Shown here piece by piece: positions 52,532 through 61,133 of a DNA stretch of 64,000 nt. Source of the stretch: JBFONV01 sp040779335 (lineage in GTDB: Bacteria; Pseudomonadota; Gammaproteobacteria; Enterobacterales; Alteromonadaceae); the NCBI GenBank assembly GCA_040779335.1, contig JBFONV010000003.1, positions 124,001 to 188,000 of the forward strand, written 5' to 3'. Position 1 is the stretch's first letter; each line of letters starts with the position of its first letter. The position numbers and the translations under genes were made by a program. Under the pieces are notes generated by a model. That model searched no databases. It was given only the letters and a program-made list of their open reading frames with translations, and was not told where the DNA came from.

Positions 52532-54193
52532 ATGACTGAAAATTTTGCACAACTTTTTGAAGAAAGTTTAAAAGAAATCGAAACACGTCCTGGTTCTATA
52601 ATCAAAGGAACTGTGGTAGCCATCAACAAAGACAACGTTTTAGTTGACGCCGGCTTGAAATCTGAAAGCGTAATATCTATCGACCAATTTAAAAATACAG
52701 CTGGTGAAATAGAAATTAATGTTGGTGACGAAATTGATGTTGCATTAGATGCAACAGATGATGGTTTCGGTGAAACTATTCTTTCTCGTGAAAAAGCAAA
52801 ACGTCATGAAGCATGGCAAGTGCTTGAAAAAGCTTACGAAGAAAAAGAAACAGTTATCGGTGTTATCAACGGTAAAGTTAAAGGTGGTTTCACGGTTGAA
52901 GTTAGCAATATTCGTGCTTTCTTACCGGGTTCATTAGTAGATGTACGTCCAATACGTGACACTGCTCACCTTGAAGGTAAAGACCTAGAATTTAAAGTTA
53001 TTAAGCTTGATCAAAAGCGTAATAACGTAGTTGTATCTCGTCGTGCGGTAATTGAATCAGAAAGCAGCGTAGAACGTGATCAATTACTAGAGTCATTGCA
53101 AGAAGGCTTAGAAGTTAAGGGTATCGTTAAGAACTTAACAGACTACGGTGCATTCGTAGACCTAGGCGGAATTGATGGCTTACTACATATTACAGATATG
53201 GCTTGGAAGCGTGTTAAGCACCCAAGTGAAATCGTAAATGTTGGTGACGAAATCCCAGTTAAAGTATTGAAATTTGACCGTGAACGTACTCGTGTATCAC
53301 TAGGTATGAAGCAGTTAGGCGAAGATCCATGGGTAGCTATTGCTAAGCGTTATCCTGAAGGTGCTAAGCTTTCTGGTCGCGTGACTAACTTAACTGATTA
53401 CGGTTGTTTTGTAGAAATCCAAGAAGGCGTTGAAGGTCTTGTTCACGTTTCAGAAATGGATTGGACTAACAAAAACATTCACCCATCTAAAGTTGTTAAC
53501 TTGGGTGATACTGTTGAAGTTATGGTTCTTGAAATTGACGAAGAACGTCGTCGTATTTCTCTTGGCCTTAAACAATGTATCCCGAACCCTTGGGAAGAGT
53601 TTGCTAAGAACTTCAACAAAGGTGACAAAGTATCAGGTAAGATCAAGTCAATCACTGACTTTGGTATCTTTATCGGTCTTGACGGTGGTATCGACGGTCT
53701 TGTACATCTTTCAGACATCTCTTGGAACGGCGGCGAAGAAATCGTTCGTGAATACAAGAAGGGTGATGAAATTTCAGCTGTTGTATTACAAGTTGACCCT
53801 GAACGTGAACGTATCTCTTTAGGTGTTAAACAAGCAGAAGACGATCCTTTCAATATGTATCTGACAGATAACAAAAAAGGTGCTATTGTTAATGGTAAAG
53901 TCGTTGAAGTTGACGCGAAAGGTGCTAAGATTGAATTAGCTGAAGGTGTTGAAGGATATCTTCGTGTAGCTGATATTTCACGTGAGCGTATCGAAGATGC
54001 GTCTACTGAATTGTCAGTTGGTGATAGCGTTGAAGCTAAATTTGTTGGTGTAGATCGTAAGAACCGCACTATCAGTTTATCTATCAAAGCGAAAGATCAA
54101 GCAGACGAACGTGAAGCGATGGATAGCTTAAATCAACCTGAAGAGTCTGGTTTAAGCGCAATGGCTGAAGCATTTAAAAACGCTAAAAGTTAA
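52532..54193 (+). CDS. rpsA: 30S ribosomal protein S1
   Basis: S1 recruits mRNA to the ribosome. The 553-residue protein contains six S1 repeats; the later ones are the best formed, for example VKGIVKNLTDYGAFVDLGGIDGLLHITD, LSGRVTNLTDYGCFVEIQEGVEGLVHVSE and VSGKIKSITDFGIFIGLDGGIDGLVHLSD. There is no Shine-Dalgarno in the 20 bases before ATG 52532, as in E. coli rpsA, where S1 represses its own SD-poor start. Codon use is strongly biased, consistent with high expression. A hairpin follows. Confidence 0.97.
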   Translation: MTENFAQLFEESLKEIETRPGSIIKGTVVAINKDNVLVDAGLKSESVISIDQFKNTAGEIEINVGDEIDVALDATDDGFGETILSREKAKRHEAWQVLEKAYEEKETVIGVINGKVKGGFTVEVSNIRAFLPGSLVDVRPIRDTAHLEGKDLEFKVIKLDQKRNNVVVSRRAVIESESSVERDQLLESLQEGLEVKGIVKNLTDYGAFVDLGGIDGLLHITDMAWKRVKHPSEIVNVGDEIPVKVLKFDRERTRVSLGMKQLGEDPWVAIAKRYPEGAKLSGRVTNLTDYGCFVEIQEGVEGLVHVSEMDWTNKNIHPSKVVNLGDTVEVMVLEIDEERRRISLGLKQCIPNPWEEFAKNFNKGDKVSGKIKSITDFGIFIGLDGGIDGLVHLSDISWNGGEEIVREYKKGDEISAVVLQVDPERERISLGVKQAEDDPFNMYLTDNKKGAIVNGKVVEVDAKGAKIELAEGVEGYLRVADISRERIEDASTELSVGDSVEAKFVGVDRKNRTISLSIKAKDQADEREAMDSLNQPEESGLSAMAEAFKNAKS

Positions 54194-54210
54194 TTATTAG
54201 CGGGAATGGT

Positions 54211-54245
54211 GAGGAGAAACTTTGTTTGGTGAAGTATTTCTCCTC
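54211..54245 (+). terminator. Hairpin between rpsA and ihfB
   Basis: GAGGAGAAA (54211-54219) and TTTCTCCTC (54237-54245) are perfect 9-base arms. The following TAGTTTAAAC is only weakly T-rich, so it may end or process the rpsA message while ihfB is read partly from it. Confidence 0.5.
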
Positions 54246-54293
54246 TAGTTTAAACTCTATTGGCGCGAAGCTAAATGAACACTGGGAGGTCTA

Positions 54294-54581
54294 ATGACCA
54301 AGTCAGAACTCATTGAAAGATTGGCAGAAAAGTTAAGTCACTTATCTGCTAAAGATGTAGAACAAGCTATTAAAGAAATCCTTGAAATGATGGCGCAAAC
54401 CTTATCTAAAGGGGAACGTATAGAAATAAGAGGGTTTGGTAGTTTTTCACTGCATTATCGTGCACCACGTGTTGGTCGAAATCCAAAAACGGGTGAATCG
54501 GTAGAGCTTGCTGGTAAGTATGTTCCTCATTTCAAACCCGGTAAGGAGTTACGCGAGCGAGTAAATCTTACTTGTGCGTAA
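54294..54581 (+). CDS. ihfB: Integration host factor beta subunit
   Basis: IhfB with IhfA bends DNA at specific sites and assists sigma-54 activation, among other roles. The 95-residue HU-fold protein has MTKSELIERLAEKLSHLSAKDVE, the DNA-binding arm RIEIRGFGSFSLHYRAPRVGRNPKTGESV and the end VPHFKPGKELRERVN. It has GGGAGG 5 bases before its ATG. It is in the conserved rpsA-ihfB-lapA order, and a strong terminator separates it from lapA. Confidence 0.97.
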   Translation: MTKSELIERLAEKLSHLSAKDVEQAIKEILEMMAQTLSKGERIEIRGFGSFSLHYRAPRVGRNPKTGESVELAGKYVPHFKPGKELRERVNLTCA

Positions 54582-54628
54582 TTTCACTTTCTAGAAATAG
54601 ATAGCATAAATTGATAAATCAATTTAAT

Positions 54629-54661
54629 AAAAAACGGCATGCTATAGCATGCCGTTTTTTT
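54629..54661. terminator. Terminator after ihfB
   Basis: The 32 bases 54629-54660 form a perfect palindrome: AAAAAACGGCATGCTA followed by its reverse complement, ending in a run of T. Confidence 0.9.
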
Positions 54662-54676
54662 GTCATAAGAATTTAG

Positions 54677-54934
54677 GTGGACTTTATTTTGCGTGTTTAT
54701 TTTACGTTATTTCTTATAATCGTTTTATTGGCTATTGCTTTTATCTTTGGTAGTCAAAATGAACAAACAATAACATTAAATTACTTAATTGCTCGTGCTG
54801 AAATGTCGGTAGCTGCAGCGGTTAGTTTGTTTACTATGATTGGTTTTTTTCTAGGATTGTTATTTTCATTATTTTGGAAATTGTTACGTACGGTGCGGTC
54901 AAAGAAAACGACAACTGTTAAAAAGGCATTATAG
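54677..54934 (+). CDS. lapA: Lipopolysaccharide assembly protein A
   Basis: An 85-residue inner-membrane protein with two helices (about 4-25 and 45-70) and the motif FGSQNEQTITLNYLIARAEMSVA between them, as in LapA/YciS (DUF1049). The start is GTG 54677, preceded by TTTAG. LapA pairs with LapB in controlling LPS synthesis by LpxC degradation through FtsH. It is followed by lapB after a 5-base gap. Confidence 0.92.
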   Translation: MDFILRVYFTLFLIIVLLAIAFIFGSQNEQTITLNYLIARAEMSVAAAVSLFTMIGFFLGLLFSLFWKLLRTVRSKKTTTVKKAL

Positions 54935-54939
54935 ATAAT

Positions 54940-56106
54940 ATGTTAGAGTTATTATTTTTATTGTTACCAGTAGCTATGGGATATGGCTGGTTTATGGGGC
55001 GTAACAGTATTAAGCAGAATGACCAAACAGCTAAACAAGATTTGTCGATAAAGTATTCTACTGGCCTAAATTATTTATTATCTAACCAACAAGACAAAGC
55101 AATAGATTACTTACTCGAAGCGCTAAAAGTGGAAGATGATACGGTTGAAGCACATTTTGCTATGGCCAATTTATTTAGGCGTAGAGGAGAACTAGACCGA
55201 GCGTTAAAAATACATGAGCACTTAGTCAGACAAAAACATTTATCTGCAAACGATAAGCAACAAGCCGCATTTGAGCTAGGTAAAGATTTTTTAAGTGCTG
55301 GTCTATATGATCGCGCAGAAACCATGTTTAATAAACTATTAAAAACTAAGTCCTATGGTTTAAAGTCTTTGACATATTTGATGCAAATATATCAATCAAC
55401 CAAAGATTGGCAACAAGGCTTATCTTTGAAAAAAGAAATCATCAAAACCAAAGATAAAAAATTATTACATACATTAGCTAATTTTTATTGTGAGCTCGCA
55501 ACATCGGCATTGGAAAACGATAAGTTTATAGAAGTTATTGAATTATTAGAAAATGCATTGCTTCGAGATCCCAATTCTTGCCGTGCTAATTGGCTAATGG
55601 CTCAAATATATGAGAACCATCAGCAATATGCTGAAGCCTGTCAATGTTATCAGGATATATACCAACAAGATAAAGAGTTTTTCCCCGACGTTATAGCAAA
55701 TATGCATCATTGTTATACGCAAATAGACGCGCAAGACGAGTTTTATAAATTTATTCGAAAGGTTTATGAAGAAACGGGCAGTACTAGCGCTTTGATAGAG
55801 TATTTACAGCAGTTAGAGCAAAAGCATGGCATGAGTCGAGCGAAAGATTTTCTTTTATCTGCGTTAAAACGTAGACCTACTATCAGAGGCTTTAAACATT
55901 TTGTAAAAATGCAAGTAACTGATACTCAAGATTCAAATACTGAAAGTCTAGCGGTGATCACAGAGCTAATTTCTGCTTATTTAAACGTTAAACATAGATA
56001 TAGTTGCCGAACATGTGGATTTAATAGCAGTACCCACTATTGGTCGTGTCCATCTTGTCATGACTGGGAGCAACTTAAACCAGTTCGTGGCCTAGAAGGT
56101 GAGTAA
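54940..56106 (+). CDS. lapB: Lipopolysaccharide assembly protein B
   Basis: LapB (YciM) binds FtsH and directs LpxC turnover, balancing LPS and phospholipid. The 388-residue protein has an N-terminal membrane anchor LELLFLLLPVAMGYGWFMG, nine or so TPR-like helical pairs (about 45-340), and a C-terminal rubredoxin-type metal site, CRTCGF...CPSCHDW. All these match LapB (389 aa in E. coli). It is read with lapA and ends 148 bases before pyrF. Confidence 0.95.
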   Translation: MLELLFLLLPVAMGYGWFMGRNSIKQNDQTAKQDLSIKYSTGLNYLLSNQQDKAIDYLLEALKVEDDTVEAHFAMANLFRRRGELDRALKIHEHLVRQKHLSANDKQQAAFELGKDFLSAGLYDRAETMFNKLLKTKSYGLKSLTYLMQIYQSTKDWQQGLSLKKEIIKTKDKKLLHTLANFYCELATSALENDKFIEVIELLENALLRDPNSCRANWLMAQIYENHQQYAEACQCYQDIYQQDKEFFPDVIANMHHCYTQIDAQDEFYKFIRKVYEETGSTSALIEYLQQLEQKHGMSRAKDFLLSALKRRPTIRGFKHFVKMQVTDTQDSNTESLAVITELISAYLNVKHRYSCRTCGFNSSTHYWSCPSCHDWEQLKPVRGLEGE

Positions 56107-56257
56107 CTGTGATTACCAATGTTAAGTAAATTTATCCTGTGTAAGAGCTGCTCATTTGCTATCGTAAACTCCGCGCCTTTTCCTTGCATAAATGACAACT
56201 AACTTAGAAAATAGCGCCTACATAAAATTCAAAAATTAAACTTTAAAGGAAAGTGTG

Positions 56258-56953
56258 ATGAATGATCCAAAAGTGGTAGTGGCATTAGATTTTGATAACC
56301 AAGCTGATGCGCTTACTTTTGTTGATAAAATTCAACCGAGCGATTGCCGTTTAAAAATAGGCAAAGAAATGTTTACTTATTTTGGACCTGAGTTTGTTAA
56401 GGAATTAGTCAATCGTGGTTTTGATGTTTTTCTTGATTTGAAGTTTCATGATATACCAAACACGGTCGCTAAAGCTGTAGCAGCAGCGGCAGAGCTTGGA
56501 GTTTGGATGGTTAATGTCCACGCTTCTGGTGGTTTAAAAATGATGAAAAAAGCGAAAGATGCACTAGTGCCTTATGGTGATAATGCTCCGCTACTTATCG
56601 CGGTTACAGTTTTAACTAGTATGGAAGAAGATGATTTAATCGGGCTTGGTATTACCAAATCACCGGCAGAGCAAGTAATGCATTTGGCGACACTTACTAA
56701 ACAAGCCGGTTTAGACGGCGTTGTTTGCTCGGCTTGGGAAGCTCAAGAGCTAAAATCTACACTGGGAAGCGACTTTAAGTTAGTTACACCAGGAATTCGA
56801 CCCTCGGGCGCAAATAGCGATGATCAAAAGCGCATTATGACGCCAGAACAAGCAGTGCAGGCTGGTGTTGATTACTTAGTTATTGGTAGACCAATAACTC
56901 AAGCAGATAACCCTCACTTAGTTTTACAGCAGATTAACTCTACTCTTACTTAA
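56258..56953 (+). CDS. pyrF: Orotidine 5'-phosphate decarboxylase
   Basis: PyrF decarboxylates OMP to UMP. The catalytic DxKxxD tetrad is in FLDLKFHDIPNTVAKA. Other TIM-barrel blocks are VVVALDFDNQADAL, LKIGKEMFTYFGPE, VTPGIRPSGANSDDQKRIMTPEQA and VIGRPIT. I choose ATG 56258 (231 residues): AAAGGA lies 7 bases upstream, whereas the overlapping GTG at 56255 is too close. The lapA-lapB-pyrF order is conserved. Confidence 0.96.
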   Translation: MNDPKVVVALDFDNQADALTFVDKIQPSDCRLKIGKEMFTYFGPEFVKELVNRGFDVFLDLKFHDIPNTVAKAVAAAAELGVWMVNVHASGGLKMMKKAKDALVPYGDNAPLLIAVTVLTSMEEDDLIGLGITKSPAEQVMHLATLTKQAGLDGVVCSAWEAQELKSTLGSDFKLVTPGIRPSGANSDDQKRIMTPEQAVQAGVDYLVIGRPITQADNPHLVLQQINSTLT

Positions 56954-56997
56954 TTAAGACTAATAGTATCTTTATCCTTTGATTAACTTTTAGTTTA

Positions 56998-57028
56998 GGT
57001 AGTAATTATTGACAAAATAGTTACTACC
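56998..57028. promoter_or_regulatory. Dyad overlapping the ComEA-like gene promoter
   Basis: GGTAGTAA (56998-57005) and TTACTACC (57021-57028) are perfect 8-base arms around 15 bases that contain the -35 TTGACA. A repressor or activator bound here would cover the promoter. Confidence 0.5.
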
Positions 57029-57037
57029 TACTATTAC
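57009..57037 (+). promoter_or_regulatory. Sigma-70-type promoter of the ComEA-like gene
   Basis: TTGACA (57009-57014), a 17-base spacer and TATTAC (57032-57037). Transcription would start near 57044, about 60 bases before the ATG. The -10 matches consensus at four of six positions. Confidence 0.55.
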
Positions 57038-57103
57038 TTAATCTACCATTCAATTTAATGTGAATGGCTAAAAACGGAATTAATTATATCAAAGGATAGA
57101 ATG

Positions 57104-57400
57104 ATGAAAACACTCACTACGCTTATAGCGGCAGGAATTTTTTCTTGCTTATCACTTAACCTCCACGCAGATACATCCAAAGAAGTTATATCTATAGAAG
57201 AATCTATTGAAGCTGTGTATATCAACCAAGCAAATGAAGAGACATTAGCTACATTAAAAGGTATTGGCCAAAAAAGAGCTCATGCCATAGTGCTTTTTAG
57301 AACTGAAAATGGCGCATTTGAATCGATAGAGGATTTGCTTAAAGTAAAAGGTATTGGCGAAAAAGTGTTGTCTGACAACGCCAGTCGCATAAAAATTTAG
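57104..57400 (+). CDS. ComEA-like helix-hairpin-helix DNA-binding protein
   Basis: A 98-residue exported protein. The signal peptide is about 22 residues, ending at LHADT. The mature part is a double helix-hairpin-helix: VYINQANEETLATLKGIGQKRAHAIVLFRTENGAFESIEDLLKVKGIGEKVL. ComEA relatives bind DNA in the periplasm and pull it in during natural transformation; the shortest ones, such as E. coli YbaV, have no proven role. ATG 57104 is 7 bases after AAAGGA; ATG 57101 is a close alternative. No other competence genes are nearby. Confidence 0.88.
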   Translation: MKTLTTLIAAGIFSCLSLNLHADTSKEVISIEESIEAVYINQANEETLATLKGIGQKRAHAIVLFRTENGAFESIEDLLKVKGIGEKVLSDNASRIKI

Positions 57401-57422
57401 TAGTAAGTATATAAAGTGCATA

Positions 57423-57450
57423 AAAAAGCCAGTCATTTGACTGGCTTTTT
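57423..57450. terminator. Bidirectional terminator between the ComEA-like gene and rne
   Basis: AAAAAGCCAGTCA (57423-57435) and TGACTGGCTTTTT (57438-57450) form a 13-base perfect stem. The A and T runs suit termination in both directions. Confidence 0.9.
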
Positions 57451-57479
57451 ACTGAAGCTAAATGTCAAAGCAAAATCGC

Positions 57480-60400
57480 TTAGACCGTTACTGTTGGCTT
57501 TGTCGGACCAGCAGAACTTTTACTAGTAGCATCACCAACAGATGCGCTTTTACCTGAAGATATATGTACAGCTCTATCTTCATTGGCATAAAAAGCAGTC
57601 GGCAACTCAATAACCGTGTGGATTGTTTCTGGTTTCACCATCGGAGATGAAGCCTTTGCGCTATAAGGTAAGCGAACAAACTTTATGGGCTGTTTTTTAA
57701 TATTATCAGCATCTTTGACCGATGACTCAATCTTAATAGCACTATCTGCAATGTTGAGTTCATGTTGATGTTCGATATTATTAACTTCTGTCTCTACATC
57801 AACATTTTCAATATTTGTAGATACGGTAACTTTTTCAGTTTTTTCCTCTATTGATGTTTCTTCAATAGCACTTGGCGCAGCTACTTGTTCTGTTTTTTCT
57901 ATCGGTGCTTCTACATCTGCTTCTACATCTGCTTCTACATCTGTAATAGGGCTATCTTCAGTACTCTTTAAATTATCCTTGTTACTTTGTTCACTATCAG
58001 TAGCAGTGACTTCATTTTTACTGGTAAGCTCATCACCAGTATTAGCAACTGTGTTTGCCTCAGGTTGCTCATCTGCAGGAAGTGATGCTGATTTTTCTTC
58101 TTCACCAAATGGCAAGTCGGGTTGAACTTCTTTGCTTGAGTCTATAACTGCGCTCGATTTTTCAGTTGCTTCCTCGCTTGTTACATCCTGGTGTTGAACT
58201 TGGTTATTTAGCTCATTCGCTTCTTGCTCAGGATAACGTGCTTCTACAGGATCTTCACTGACTTCAACCGTTGTTACCGAGTTGGTTGGTTGCTCGTCAT
58301 TGTTTTGGCGGCGTCTACGCTGCCCTTGTGAACGCAAATGACGTGGAGAACGACGATTTCTTGGTCTTTCTTCACGGTTGCTCTTTTCAGCAGACTCAGA
58401 GGTTTGTTCAACAACAGGTTTTGCTGCTAGGTTATTAACATCGGCATCAACAAGCTTTTGATCAATAGAGTTTGGCTGCACTACTTTTTCTTCGCTAAAG
58501 TTTACTGGCTTGTTGGCATCATCACTTCTAACTTTTTTACGACTATTTCTACGTTGTCGACGTTCTGCAACCTTTTCTTCTTTAGGCTTTTGAACTTTAT
58601 CTCGAACTGGCTTTTGTGTTTTATCTTGTTGAGGTTTACGGCTTTGTTTTGCGCCTTTAACCTCTCTATTCTCACGACTATCTGTTTTACTATCAGTTCT
58701 TTTTTCGTTGTAGTTACTTTTACGTGCTTTGTTGCGTTGAGGTCTACGGTTTGTGTCGCGTTTAGGCTTATTCTCCGTAACTGGTTTTTGCTCTATTTGC
58801 TCGTTAGGTGCAAATAAGCTTTTTAACCAACCAAAAAATCCTGCCTTGCTCTCCGTTGATGGTTTAGTGACTTGTTTAGTCTCTTTTTCAACTGGCTTGT
58901 TGGCTATTCTCGATGGACCGGCCATTCCTTGCAGTGCTGGTTCATCACGTTTAACGATATCAGTTGCATATTTAGGCATTACCGCTTCTTCAATCGTTGC
59001 TTGTTTTACCGGCAGATCATAGCTTGCTTCCGAAATTGACTCATCCTTACGTACTCGCAATACTTCATATTGTGGTGTATCCATATGAGGATTAGGGATG
59101 ATCAAAATATGCACACTGTGATGCTTTTCAATATGCATCACAGAACGACGTTTTTCGTTTAGTAGATACGTAGCAACAGGCACCGGCACTTGTGCTTGAA
59201 CATGCAAGGTATTATCTTTTATTGCTTCTTCTTCCATTAAGCGCAGTACAGATAAAGCCAATGATTCAACGCCTCTTACATGCCCTGTACCATTACAGCG
59301 AGGACATACACCTTGGCTAGTTTCACCAATAGATGGACGTAGACGTTGACGTGACATTTCTAACAATCCAAAGCGTGAAATTCGGCCAAGCTGAATTCTG
59401 GCACGGTCTTGACGCACGGCATCGCGCATTCTGTTTTCAACTTCGCGTTGGTGTCTTACTGGCGTCATATCAATAAAGTCGATAACAACCAATCCACCTA
59501 AATCACGAAGGCGCAGTTGACGGGCTATTTCTTCGGCGGCTTCTAAATTAGTGTTAAACGCCGTTTCTTCAATATCTCCACCTTTAGTCGCGCGGGCAGA
59601 GTTAATATCAATAGACGTTAATGCTTCAGTAGGATCTATTACGATCGAGCCACCAGAAGGCAGACGAACTTCGCGTTGAAAAGCTGACTCTATTTGTGTT
59701 TCTATTTGGTAATGCGTAAATAGTGGTACATCGTTGTCGTATAGTTTAACTTTACTGAGGAAATCGGGACGTACTACTTCGATATGTTTTTTGACACTTT
59801 CATATATTTTAGGGCGATCAATTAATACTTCACCGATATCACGACGTAAATAGTCACGGATCGCACGCAAAATAACGTTGCTTTCTTGATGGATAAGAAA
59901 CGGAGCAGGGCGATTTTCTGACGCCTCTTCAATGGCCTTCCAGTGATGTAAAAGGACATTTAAATCCCATTCTAATTCATCGTAATCTTTGCCTACACCC
60001 GCTGTACGGACGATAAGCCCCATACCCTTAGGAAGTTGTAGTTTGCTTAATGACGTTTTTAGATCGGTGCGCTCATCACCTTCTATCCGGCGAGAGATGC
60101 CGCCAGCACGAGGGTTATTAGGCATTAAAACTAGATAACTACCCGCTAAACTAATAAAAGTGGTTAGGGCAGCACCTTTTTGTCCTCGTTCTTCTTTATC
60201 TATTTGAACAATGACTTCTTGCCCTTCGTGAAGGACTTCTTTTATGTTTGGTCGACCTTGGAAGGTGTAACCTTTAGGAAAGTATTCTCTGGCAATTTCC
60301 TTCATCGGAAGGAAACCGTGGCGCTCTGCGCCGTAATCAACAAAAGCGGCTTCTAATGAAGGTTCAACTCTAGTGATTTTAGCTTTGTAGATATTCGATT

Positions 60401-60512
60401 TTTTTTGTTCATGACCAGGACTTTCAATATCTAAATCGTAAAGTTGTTGACCATCAACTAGTGCTACACGCAATTCTTCTGATTGTGTAGCGTTTATTAA
60501 CATACGTTTCAT
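57480..60512 (-). CDS. rne: Ribonuclease E
   Basis: RNase E is the main mRNA-decay endonuclease and degradosome scaffold. The 1010-residue protein has the S1 domain (about 35-120, IYKAKITRVEPSLEAAFVDYG), the catalytic aspartates corresponding to E. coli Asp303 and Asp346 in SIDINSARATKG and VVIDFIDM, and the zinc link CPRCNGTG. The C-terminal half is disordered, first basic with Arg-rich runs (RRNRRSPRHLRSQ, RRRRQNN), then acidic. A 12-base tandem repeat encodes ADVE repeats in it. Its ATG follows a small hairpin and lacks a strong Shine-Dalgarno. Confidence 0.96.
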   Translation of the reverse strand: MKRMLINATQSEELRVALVDGQQLYDLDIESPGHEQKKSNIYKAKITRVEPSLEAAFVDYGAERHGFLPMKEIAREYFPKGYTFQGRPNIKEVLHEGQEVIVQIDKEERGQKGAALTTFISLAGSYLVLMPNNPRAGGISRRIEGDERTDLKTSLSKLQLPKGMGLIVRTAGVGKDYDELEWDLNVLLHHWKAIEEASENRPAPFLIHQESNVILRAIRDYLRRDIGEVLIDRPKIYESVKKHIEVVRPDFLSKVKLYDNDVPLFTHYQIETQIESAFQREVRLPSGGSIVIDPTEALTSIDINSARATKGGDIEETAFNTNLEAAEEIARQLRLRDLGGLVVIDFIDMTPVRHQREVENRMRDAVRQDRARIQLGRISRFGLLEMSRQRLRPSIGETSQGVCPRCNGTGHVRGVESLALSVLRLMEEEAIKDNTLHVQAQVPVPVATYLLNEKRRSVMHIEKHHSVHILIIPNPHMDTPQYEVLRVRKDESISEASYDLPVKQATIEEAVMPKYATDIVKRDEPALQGMAGPSRIANKPVEKETKQVTKPSTESKAGFFGWLKSLFAPNEQIEQKPVTENKPKRDTNRRPQRNKARKSNYNEKRTDSKTDSRENREVKGAKQSRKPQQDKTQKPVRDKVQKPKEEKVAERRQRRNSRKKVRSDDANKPVNFSEEKVVQPNSIDQKLVDADVNNLAAKPVVEQTSESAEKSNREERPRNRRSPRHLRSQGQRRRRQNNDEQPTNSVTTVEVSEDPVEARYPEQEANELNNQVQHQDVTSEEATEKSSAVIDSSKEVQPDLPFGEEEKSASLPADEQPEANTVANTGDELTSKNEVTATDSEQSNKDNLKSTEDSPITDVEADVEADVEAPIEKTEQVAAPSAIEETSIEEKTEKVTVSTNIENVDVETEVNNIEHQHELNIADSAIKIESSVKDADNIKKQPIKFVRLPYSAKASSPMVKPETIHTVIELPTAFYANEDRAVHISSGKSASVGDATSKSSAGPTKPTVTV
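57907..57942. repeat. 12-base tandem repeat in rne
   Basis: GCTTCTACATCT is repeated three times exactly (57907-57918, 57919-57930, 57931-57942). In rne, read on the minus strand, it encodes repeated Asp-Val-Glu-Ala in the disordered acidic tail. Confidence 0.85.
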
Positions 60513-61133
60513 AGTTTGTGTGACTCATTTTTAGTCACAACACACCATTTGCTTAGAACACAAAGCAAACTATCGCTATGGTAACAGCACTTTGTCAGCC
60601 TCACGGATGTCAATCTTACTAGGCCTATTGCTTAGTAAGCTGTTAAAAATTCTGATTGTTTAATCTTTCTATGATGTAATCACCATAGTTAATTTGTTTC
60701 TTTATGTGCCCAGCAAGTGTGCTGCACTTATTATCAGACAAGTTGAGTATTGGACTTGGTAACAGGCCGGTTTTTTCTGAACCTTTCTCGCCTATTTATT
60801 ACCACCGGAAAACTTTACTTTGCCTATCTGATAGGATTACAAAATTACTCAACTGCGCAGGACAAGCTGTTTATGCATTATCTTCGACAAGTTACACGCG
60901 TCGAATTTAGCAACAGGCCGTTTCGTTATTATGTCACCGATACTTTTATCGTAAATGTGCATAATAAGGTGGCCGCATTTCGCCTCTTACGTTTCGCTTT
61001 GAGCTTCCTTAATTTAATTACTGCTTAATATTTCAGTAACTAGAGCATTATCCCACTATATTATGTGTAATGGCAATGAATTAGCTATTTTAATTGTCTT
61101 AAAAGCTAAAAAAAATGTGTTAAACTCCGCCCC
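60513..61133. other. Divergent rne-rluC control region with long rne leader
   Basis: A 621-base stretch with no credible gene; two overlapping frames between 60704 and 61028 have no family resemblance. It holds hairpins near the rne start (60519-60539, TGTGACT/AGTCACA) and at 60615-60639 (CTTACTA/TAGTAAG). It also contains a duplicated motif: GACAAGTT-N16-AACAGGCCG (60737-60769) and GACAAGTT-N18-AACAGGCCG (60886-60920). In E. coli the rne leader is about 360 bases and structured, and RNase E cleaves it to control itself; this region would fit. Confidence 0.6.
60519..60539 (-). promoter_or_regulatory. Hairpin just before the rne start codon
   Basis: TGTGACT (60519-60525) and AGTCACA (60533-60539) form a perfect 7-base stem with a 7-base loop that ends 6 bases before the rne ATG. 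It occupies the place of a Shine-Dalgarno, so it could limit or expose the ribosome site. Confidence 0.5.

Noticed and set aside
53479..54087. 202-codon minus-strand frame inside rpsA
   Set aside because: It is a shadow caused by the strong codon bias of rpsA; its Ser/Arg/Pro-rich translation is not protein-like.
60704..61028. Two overlapping plus-strand frames between rne and rluC
   Set aside because: No homology by eye, one lacks an ATG start, neither has a ribosome site, and they overlap the expected rne leader and its repeated motifs.
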